A stretch of DNA of 28,959 nt, taken from contig CAYMUX010000031.1 of the NCBI GenBank assembly GCA_964393845.1, positions 1 to 28,959 on the forward strand. Direction: 5' to 3'. Of the stretch, positions 23,636 through 28,959 are shown piece by piece. Position 1 is the stretch's first letter. Every line of letters begins with the position of its first letter. The notes under the pieces were generated by a model. It was not told the DNA's origin and did no database searches. It saw nothing but the letters and a program-made list of their open reading frames with translations. The DNA comes from UBA6902 sp964393845. GTDB taxonomy: Bacteria; Nitrospirota; Thermodesulfovibrionia; UBA6902. Position numbers and translations under genes: made by a program.

Positions 23636-23693
23636 ATTCAGAACCCCCCGGCATTTTGAAAGAATTAACAGGTTATCCACAGGGGTTCTGAAT
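23636..23693. repeat. Leader inverted repeat enclosing a DnaA-box sequence
   Basis: ATTCAGAACCCC (23636-23647) and GGGGTTCTGAAT (23682-23693) are perfect 12-bp inverted arms. The 34 bases between them include TTATCCACA (23673-23681), a perfect consensus DnaA box. It sits between the CRISPR array and RT-cas1 and may be a leader structure or part of the neighbouring repeat element. Confidence 0.7.
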
Positions 23694-23810
23694 GTCTGAA
23701 CTATGATTACACTGATTAATTGATTGACTATAATTGAATTATTATTAATCATGGCCATCATTTAATCATGTGAATCATAGTTCAGACTATCTTTAATCAT
23801 AGTTCAGACA
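23693..23810. repeat. Long imperfect inverted repeat ending in the RT-cas1 stop codon
   Basis: TGTCTGAACTATGATTA (23693-23709) and TAATCATAGTTCAGACA (23794-23810) are perfect 17-bp inverted arms, and a third partial copy (AATCATAGTTCAGAC) is at 23773-23787. The AT-rich interior repeats TAATCATG-like units. The right arm overlaps the RT-Cas1 TGA (23804-23806). It looks like a small mobile or miniature element rather than a terminator. Confidence 0.75.
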
Positions 23811-25426
23811 TCCCAAATATAAAACGTCAGCGGTTTGTTTTCAAGCGCATAATTTTTAAAAACGGTTGTCTGGACATAGATGTTTTCCTTGAGCGAAAGT
23901 GTATTCACCGATGTCTTTCTCTCCATCTCGGCCTCGAACTGGTTGAGAAACTTTTTGACTGCGTCCTTTTTAAGGTAAAAGCCTTTTTCGGTTTCACTAA
24001 AGTCATCCTTTGTAATGACCTTGAGATTGATCAGCCGGATAATAAACCTGTCGATCCTCGGTCTGAACAGCTCTTCGATATCGCAGACAAATGATTCGTA
24101 ATTGTCTTCAGGACTGTGCAGGAACCCGAGGTAGGGGTTCAGGCCGAGCGCCCTTACCGTTGCGTTGATGCGTGAGAAGAGCAGGTAGTATCCGAAATTC
24201 AGCATGGAGTTTATACGGTCGGGCTTCTTCCTGTTTCTTTCCCTGATGTGAAAGGTATCGTCATCCATAAACACGTTCAGTCTCTGGTACATCTTTTTTG
24301 CGGTTGAGCCTTCAAAGCCGCGCACCTGATGGATATCACCGGCCTGATGGATGCGCTGTATCACCCTTTCGAGCTCGCCGATAAAGAGATTCTGCTCCTT
24401 TACATACCTCTGTTTTAACAACGCTATATAATTGCCGATCTTCCCGGCTGCAAACTCCTTGGCGATGCATAACACTTCGGTATCGGTGAGTGAATAATAT
24501 TTCCGGGCATGCCCTGATGAGATGTCGTAATATTTTTTTGAATCGGGCTTTACAGTGGTGATGTAATATCCTGTGTTCAGCGTAATAGTGAACGGGATAT
24601 TGTTCACGGTGCATCTGCTGAGGAGGGCCGTTGAAAAGACGGTATTCTGCATAACCATGATCTCGCTTATCCTTCTGAGGGGGATGGTCTCTATAATGGC
24701 CCTGTCCTTTTTGATGTCGACTGCGTCTCCGTTTAAAGACAGAAACAGGTACGGCTCGGTAATGTAGAGAGGCTTTTTAAAACGTTTCAACTCATCTTCC
24801 GGCTCAACCCGCACCTCGGACTTTTCAAACCGCATTCCCAGGAACTGAAATCCATCCTTGATATGTTTGACCGCGGTCTTTTCCTTTTTGATCTTAAGTC
24901 CAAGCTCCGACAGGAACGCCTCTGTTTTGGACAAGACGCTTTCCGCCTCTTCTTTGGTCTTTGTCAGTATGATAAAGTCATCGGCATACCTTATCATCTT
25001 TACGTCCCATTTCTTGATCTGCTCGTCAAAGGAATCGAGGTAGAGATTTGCGAGGATAGGGGAAAGGGGGCTGCCCTGCGCCAGGCCTTTTACCCTGCCG
25101 TGCAGAGCGCCGTTCAGGACATACCCGTTTCTAATTGACTTCCGAAGGACATGCTTAAGCGCTACGTCGTTTTGTGGAATATAGAGATCGAGGAGACACT
25201 CCAATTTCTCAAGCTCAACAGAGGGGAAGAAATCCTCGATATCCGATTCGATGACATATTGACAGCCTTCGTCAATTGCGGTCTTCACCATATCAATGGG
25301 CTTCTGCCGCGATATCCCCTTTCTGAACCCTATTGACCCCTCTTCAAACATCCGCTCAAACGGCCCGGAGATCGTCTTGAGAAGATATTGCTGGATTATC
25401 AAATCCCTGAAGCCCGGCTGTTCCAC
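23804..25426 (-). CDS. Reverse transcriptase-Cas1 fusion
   Basis: The 540-residue product joins a reverse transcriptase (about 1-205) to a Cas1 integrase (about 220-540). RT motifs seen are S-I-G-F-R-K-G (31-37), motif A D62-I-E-D-F-F, Q-G-S-P-L-S-P-I-L-A-N-L (117-128) and catalytic Y147-A-D-D150. Cas1 shows its metal site: E372 in G-F-E-G-S, H437 in G-F-L-H-S-P and D449 in C-D-I-E-E-L-F-R-P. Such fusions, usually in type III loci, can acquire spacers from RNA through cDNA, with Cas2. The GTG start (25424-25426) is forced because an in-frame TGA at 25496-25498 closes the frame. The 24 intervening codons (Y-A-L-S-A-H-P-V-T-V-F-Q) still look RT-like, so the gene is 5'-truncated or frameshifted. 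No cas2, cas6 or effector gene is in the window. Confidence 0.92.
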   Translation of the reverse strand: MEQPGFRDLIIQQYLLKTISGPFERMFEEGSIGFRKGISRQKPIDMVKTAIDEGCQYVIESDIEDFFPSVELEKLECLLDLYIPQNDVALKHVLRKSIRNGYVLNGALHGRVKGLAQGSPLSPILANLYLDSFDEQIKKWDVKMIRYADDFIILTKTKEEAESVLSKTEAFLSELGLKIKKEKTAVKHIKDGFQFLGMRFEKSEVRVEPEDELKRFKKPLYITEPYLFLSLNGDAVDIKKDRAIIETIPLRRISEIMVMQNTVFSTALLSRCTVNNIPFTITLNTGYYITTVKPDSKKYYDISSGHARKYYSLTDTEVLCIAKEFAAGKIGNYIALLKQRYVKEQNLFIGELERVIQRIHQAGDIHQVRGFEGSTAKKMYQRLNVFMDDDTFHIRERNRKKPDRINSMLNFGYYLLFSRINATVRALGLNPYLGFLHSPEDNYESFVCDIEELFRPRIDRFIIRLINLKVITKDDFSETEKGFYLKKDAVKKFLNQFEAEMERKTSVNTLSLKENIYVQTTVFKNYALENKPLTFYIWDV

Positions 25427-25575
25427 CAGCCGTTCCGCCCCGCCCTTGATAATCGACTGGAATACGGTAACAGGATGGGCGGACAGAGCGTATATTCAGC
25501 AGAGTTGCGGACAGACGACGCCATTGGAGGGTTTGAAAGGGGTGAGTGGATATGAGTTCGGATGACATTAATTAC

Positions 25576-25962
25576 TTAAACACTTTTGCCAGGTATTGCT
25601 TTTTCAATGTCAGCCAATACCTTTTTAAGAGTCATAGGAATGGAGCCGACAATCTTGTCATTAGTCAGGTGAAGATGGTAAGGGAATGTGTCTATTTTTT
25701 TGTAATGTTCAACATTGTCCCATCGTTTAACCAGGTTCCCATCCGCAGTTTGCCAATGGAAACTATATGTTTCAATATGTATCTTGCTCTTACTGATCTT
25801 GAGGTACTCAGCAAATTCGAGAATATCGCCATTTGAGAGCGTACATTTAATACGAATATATCCGTCTTCTTCTCCAACTTCTTTTTTCAATAGCTTGAAA
25901 GAAGTAACAACAGGACTTACAAAAAGTTCCTGTATTACGCTGTCAAGATAGCTTTCAAGCAT
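25576..25962 (-). CDS. TumE (DUF6516) family toxin-like protein
   Basis: The 128-residue protein matches the TumE pattern I know: a basic and beta-rich centre I-R-I-K-C-T-L-S-N-G-D-I-L-E-F-A-E-Y, then Y-S-F-H-W-Q-T-A-D-G-N-L-V-K-R-W-D-N-V, then T-F-P-Y-H-L-H-L, where conserved W, R, D and H residues cluster. Its ATG directly follows the stop of the coiled-coil gene (TAGATG), so the two are co-translated. Family members form toxin-antitoxin pairs; the mechanism is not established by me here. Confidence 0.75.
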   Translation of the reverse strand: MLESYLDSVIQELFVSPVVTSFKLLKKEVGEEDGYIRIKCTLSNGDILEFAEYLKISKSKIHIETYSFHWQTADGNLVKRWDNVEHYKKIDTFPYHLHLTNDKIVGSIPMTLKKVLADIEKAIPGKSV

Positions 25963-26274
25963 CTACTTCGAACCCTCAAGTTCAAGTTTCTTCTCAAGCA
26001 GATTATTGCGCATCTGATAAAGAGAAGACCATTCTATAAAATCCATATTGTCGCCCATCCTGCCTTCCTTAAACTCTTTAAAAAAAACAGATGTTTCTTT
26101 CTTGTAAGCCCGCTCAAATTTTTTCAAGTCTTTATCCAGTCTTTTTATTTCCTCATTGTATTTATGTATTTTATAATCCACCATCTTGGAAATTGTCTGA
26201 GATAAAAAGATATCATCTCCATGCTTCTGAATGAACTTCTCCAGATTCTTTACCTTTAAAAGGGTCTGCTGCAT
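25963..26274 (-). CDS. Coiled-coil protein, likely antitoxin or partner of TumE
   Basis: This 103-residue charged protein is predicted to be almost all helix, with heptad-like L/I spacing (L-D-K-D-L-K-K-F-E-R-A-Y-K-K). The stretch V-F-F-K-E-F-K-E-G-R-M-G-D-N-M-D-F-I-E-W resembles a small group of presumed antitoxins that sit next to PIN or TumE genes. Its ATG starts one base after the nucleotidyltransferase stop (TAAATG), with GGAGGTGAG as ribosome site. No catalytic motif is present. Confidence 0.55.
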   Translation of the reverse strand: MQQTLLKVKNLEKFIQKHGDDIFLSQTISKMVDYKIHKYNEEIKRLDKDLKKFERAYKKETSVFFKEFKEGRMGDNMDFIEWSSLYQMRNNLLEKKLELEGSK

Positions 26275-26637
26275 TTATCTCACCTCCTGATTAAAAACTT
26301 CTTCGTGATCATTGTTAACTGTCTTCAATTCAATTCCAGTCCGTATTATTTCCCTTGCGAAAAGGTCGTCTTCGTTGAAATCTTCAGGTCTGAAAGGATG
26401 CAGCTCTATACGGGAATCTACCTTGAGCAGGAAGGGGGTGAGCATTTTTGCATCATTAAACCGGATGCCTGAAAAATCTGGGGAGACGAGGGCAACATCT
26501 ATGTCGCTCCATTCATGTGCTTTACCTGTTGCATATGAGCCGAACAGGATGGCCCTTTCGATTCGTATATTGGCGTCCTTTATAAGCTTGAAGAATCTTT
26601 CAAGCACTCCTATTGCTTCATCTGCGACAACAGCCAT
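26275..26637 (-). CDS. MNT-type minimal nucleotidyltransferase
   Basis: The 120-residue protein has the pol-beta-like signature L-F-G33-S34-Y-A-T-G-K-A-H-E-W-S-D45-I-D47-V-A-L, where the two aspartates hold metal. MNT proteins usually pair with HEPN toxins and inactivate them by AMPylation. No HEPN gene (R-x4-6-H) is visible here, and its operon partners are the coiled-coil protein and TumE. A good AAGGAGAT ribosome site precedes the ATG. Confidence 0.88.
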   Translation of the reverse strand: MAVVADEAIGVLERFFKLIKDANIRIERAILFGSYATGKAHEWSDIDVALVSPDFSGIRFNDAKMLTPFLLKVDSRIELHPFRPEDFNEDDLFAREIIRTGIELKTVNNDHEEVFNQEVR

Positions 26638-26675
26638 GAATATATCTCCTTATGCTGCTTCTTATCCATAGGCTT

Positions 26676-26704
26676 ATTATAATGCCTCCTTACGGTTTTG
26701 TCCT
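26676..26704 (-). promoter_or_regulatory. Promoter of the nucleotidyltransferase/TumE operon
   Basis: The minus strand reads AGGACA (26699-26704), a 17-bp spacer, then TATAAT (26676-26681), 39 bases before the ATG at 26637. The orphan CRISPR repeat lies just upstream of this promoter. Confidence 0.55.
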
Positions 26705-26722
26705 TATAAATTTGTAGTTGCT

Positions 26723-26758
26723 TTTTCAGTTTCTACCGATAGGAATGTCCTTTCAGAC
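26723..26758 (-). CRISPR. Orphan CRISPR repeat, third copy
   Basis: This 36-base stretch matches the array repeat at 34 of 36 positions, with changes at plus-strand repeat positions 1 and 10. In the minus orientation the 3' end is GAAAA instead of GAAAC and the right stem of the hairpin has one change. A degenerate 3' end is typical of the last repeat of an array. It points the same way as the array at 23486 but is 3.1 kb away, on the other side of RT-cas1 and the nucleotidyltransferase operon. Confidence 0.85.
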
Positions 26759-26770
26759 TGACTCTTACCA

Positions 26771-27364
26771 TCAATCAATGGCAGCTATTAATTCTTGAGT
26801 TCCTCCAAACCTGAGCAGAAACTCACCGTAGCTCGATTTAAAAAGGTCCCGGAGCATGTCATCTAATTCCATGGGTTTGTCACCCTGCGGATCATCTAAT
26901 GAAAAGCGCACCTTCTTTTGTTTAAGGATTGAATACAGAAATAAAGTATGAAAATAAACCTGTGAGATATATTTGTTATTTGCTATCTGTAACACCTCAT
27001 CTCCGTCTAACTTGGATTTGTAAGTTCGTAAGAGACTGCTGTCCATGTTGATGAAGATTGTATCAAGCTCATCCTTATCATCGGTCAAAGTCGCCATGAT
27101 TTCTACGTCGTCAAATGGAATGCCTAAGCCCTCGACATCACTCCATGTTTTAACTCCCTCCCTTTCATCTTTATAAACGAGAACCATTTGGGGCAATCCG
27201 ATTTGAGGGACATTTGGCTCCTCCGGCTTAGGCTCCTTCTCTTTCAACTCTTCAATTTTCACATAGAAGATTGTTTCGAGTGCCCCTTCAGGTGGCACGA
27301 CAGATGTCAGATCAGCTCGAATTTGAAGCTCATCTCCTACCTTTAAATTTTCTTTTGGCTGCAT
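26771..27364 (-). CDS. Uncharacterised protein, probably N-terminally truncated
   Basis: The 197-residue ORF begins at ATG 27364, but the same frame is open and protein-like for 21 more codons upstream (K-Y-F-Q-V-V-K-S-S-P-Q-E-G-T-I-R-V-N), up to a TGA. The sequence runs straight into I-R-V-N-M-Q-P-K-E-N-L-K-V-G-D-E-L-Q-I, which reads as the middle of a domain. The C-terminus V-Y-F-H-T-L-F-L-Y and Y-G-E-F-L-L-R-F-G recalls the ends of some long ATPase or subtilase-type phage-defence proteins, but I cannot name the family. An acidic, proline-rich linker (E-K-E-P-K-P-E-E-P-N-V-P) sits in the middle. It follows the FtsK/HerA ORF on the same strand. Confidence 0.5.
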   Translation of the reverse strand: MQPKENLKVGDELQIRADLTSVVPPEGALETIFYVKIEELKEKEPKPEEPNVPQIGLPQMVLVYKDEREGVKTWSDVEGLGIPFDDVEIMATLTDDKDELDTIFINMDSSLLRTYKSKLDGDEVLQIANNKYISQVYFHTLFLYSILKQKKVRFSLDDPQGDKPMELDDMLRDLFKSSYGEFLLRFGGTQELIAAID

Positions 27365-27500
27365 ATTGACTCTTATAGTCCCCTCCTGGGGGCTTGATTT
27401 TACTACTTGGAAGTATTTATCTCACCACCGAGGAATACCTTTAATAACTTTCCCAATAGAAGTACAGTAATACACAATCACTTTTATTCTTTTTGTCCAC

Positions 27501-28871
27501 TTATGCGTTAAGCGCATTTATTGCCTTAACAATCTCTTCCATTTGCTGTCTCGTCAGCAACGGCACCTGAGCAAATGTTAACCCACTTTCTTCAGGCAAT
27601 CTTGCAACAAGATGTCCTTTGCCAAGAAGCTGCTCAGCTCCTCTTTCCCCTAAAGCCATTTCTGAATCGGCCTCAGAGGAGACACGCAATATTAACCTGT
27701 TGTCCAAGTTGGATCTCAACTGAGCTGTCATCACTCTTGCCTCTGGTCTCTGAGCTGCAAAGATCAAGAATATACCCGCTGCGCGAGCCATCATCCCTAA
27801 CTGTTGAACAATGTTCGATACAAGGTCTTTATAGTTGTCATCAATCATCCATGCTGCAAATTCATCATGTATGACCCATATTATTGGGATTTGATCGACT
27901 TCACTTACGAGCTTATTGTATTCGATAATATTTGGTGCCTTTCCAGCTATTAATGCCATACGTCCTCGCATTACCTCGACAAGACTTTGAAGTAAATTAG
28001 CAGCTATGGCTTGATCAGTAACGACTCCATTTATAAGATGAGGCAGATTTTGAAATACCGAGTAATCAAGCCCAAGCTTTGGGTCAATCAAATAGATCAG
28101 AGCCTGTTTTGGGGTATTCGTGCAGGCGATGTCGAGAATAAGATTCTGTACAAGTACGGATTTGCCACTACCCGTTGTTCCCGCTATTAAAGTGTGAGGA
28201 GCATCTTTTATGGCAGGCTCAAGGTAAAGTATTTCGCCATTGAACTCCTTTGATCCAATTACAAGCTTAAGGTTCGTCTGTCCTGGACTTCCAGTAAGAG
28301 TTCTGTTCTTCCATAACTGTAAAAGTGAAATCGTTTGACGTTCAGGGCGGGCTACCGTCACTATCAGTCTCCCCGGCACCGGGATTACATTCTTTACATC
28401 TAAGGAGTGAACCGTTAGCAACTTGCTACGCACTGCTGTAACACTGGTCGCAGTCAAAAGGTCAGATCCCTTGAAAAAAGCTAGCGCGGCGTTAGGTGTA
28501 AGGCGCTTATCAATAAGATTGGCCTGCATACCGTAGCCTATGAGGGCATTGCGAAGTGATGTTACGGTGCGTTCAAGCCACTCATCATCGTCTTGAAGAG
28601 GCTTGACTTGAAAGGAGAGATTTGAAATTGTTGCCCGCAAGGACTCTTTAGCCCAACTGTATTGAGTGACTAATTCACTGTCCTCAGAGGTAACCTTTTC
28701 TGATGTGGATATCGTATTTACAACAGGACTTATCTTTCTATCGTCTTTAACAGGAGTCCTTTCGCCTGTTGCAATGAATTCTGGTGATTTAGAGGAGGCA
28801 GTCTCAACTTCCTCATTAACCTTAGTAGCATAATTTGCCCACTTAGCGCTTTCAGAGGGTTGCTTTGGCAA
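27501..28871 (-). CDS. FtsK/HerA-type DNA-translocase ATPase, probably C-terminal piece
   Basis: This 456-residue ORF contains an FtsK/SpoIIIE motor: Walker A G-T-T-G-S-G-K237-S238, then D-P-K-L-G-L-D-Y, Walker B I-I-W-V-I-H-D336-E337-F, and F-A-A-Q-R-P with R-S-N-L-D-N-R-L-I-L-R-V (arginine region). The first 220 residues are not a known FtsK domain. The TTG start (28869-28871) has no ribosome site at the right distance, and the frame reads on upstream as Y-Y-R-K-G-I-G-G-T-E-P-W-L-E-G to a TAA near 28926. The true start may therefore be a nonstandard codon, or the ORF may be the end of a much longer protein such as DptH-like restriction ATPases, cut or frameshifted. No hydrophobic N-terminal anchor is seen, so it is not a cell-division FtsK. 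Confidence 0.75.
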   Translation of the reverse strand: MPKQPSESAKWANYATKVNEEVETASSKSPEFIATGERTPVKDDRKISPVVNTISTSEKVTSEDSELVTQYSWAKESLRATISNLSFQVKPLQDDDEWLERTVTSLRNALIGYGMQANLIDKRLTPNAALAFFKGSDLLTATSVTAVRSKLLTVHSLDVKNVIPVPGRLIVTVARPERQTISLLQLWKNRTLTGSPGQTNLKLVIGSKEFNGEILYLEPAIKDAPHTLIAGTTGSGKSVLVQNLILDIACTNTPKQALIYLIDPKLGLDYSVFQNLPHLINGVVTDQAIAANLLQSLVEVMRGRMALIAGKAPNIIEYNKLVSEVDQIPIIWVIHDEFAAWMIDDNYKDLVSNIVQQLGMMARAAGIFLIFAAQRPEARVMTAQLRSNLDNRLILRVSSEADSEMALGERGAEQLLGKGHLVARLPEESGLTFAQVPLLTRQQMEEIVKAINALNA

Positions 28872-28959
28872 ACCTTCGAGCCAGGGTTCAGTTCCTCCTA
28901 TCCCTTTTCTATAGTAACGGCATTAAATTAAAATACATCTTAAGCATTTAATTAGCTGT

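Noticed and set aside
24130..24140. GTAGGGGTT in the RT-Cas1 gene, like the start of the palindromic element
   Set aside because: No right arm follows and the codons encode the conserved Cas1 segment N-P-Y-L-G, so it is chance similarity.

Overview
The window looks like a piece of chromosome from an uncultured, moderate-GC Gram-negative bacterium. A Nitrospirota/Thermodesulfovibrio-type or deltaproteobacterial-type lineage is my best guess, from gene content and the abundant GTAGGGGC...GCCCCTAC palindromes, and it is only an inference. No 16S or other diagnostic taxonomic marker is present.

Layout. (1) 1-4100 is core genome: the tail of a UPF0182 membrane protein, cysK (minus), a poorly coding stretch with one possible 31-codon membrane ORF, tRNA-Ala(GGC) with a broken partial copy beside it, tgt, and a TIGR01777-type epimerase. 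(2) 4210-11204 is a compact two-gene defence-like module: a phospholipase D (PLD) domain fused to a SNF2-type helicase, followed by a large Eco57I-type adenine methyltransferase. It recalls the DrmD/DrmMI pair of class 1 DISARM but lacks drmA, drmB and drmC. (3) 11250-11983 is a RelE-type toxin, a Phd-like antitoxin and a truncated DprA-like ORF. (4) 11937-22615 is a lipopolysaccharide/envelope glycan locus: a divergent UDP-glucuronate epimerase, then a tightly packed plus-strand operon of MsbA-like flippase, ICMT-like methyltransferase, two polysaccharide deacetylases, two GT4 and one GT2 glycosyltransferases, a SAM methyltransferase, a second epimerase and a WaaP-like kinase. Many of its genes overlap by a few bases. 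(5) 22667-28871, all on the minus strand, is a second accessory island: VapC/AbrB toxin-antitoxin, a minimal CRISPR array (two repeats, one spacer), a reverse transcriptase-Cas1 fusion with no other cas gene in view, a nucleotidyltransferase / coiled-coil / TumE three-gene operon, an orphan CRISPR repeat, and two apparently N-terminally shortened genes, one an FtsK/HerA-type ATPase.

The most striking observations are: (a) a family of small palindromic repeats inserted six times inside protein genes (tgt, helicase, methyltransferase), always in the same reading frame so that each adds a V-G-x...P-L/S type peptide; (b) a lone RT-Cas1 beside a one-spacer array, with a third repeat 3.1 kb away bracketing RT-cas1 and a toxin-antitoxin-like operon; (c) the PLD-helicase plus methyltransferase pair as a possible self-contained restriction-like system.

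All function calls come from reading motifs in translated sequence. No database search was possible.
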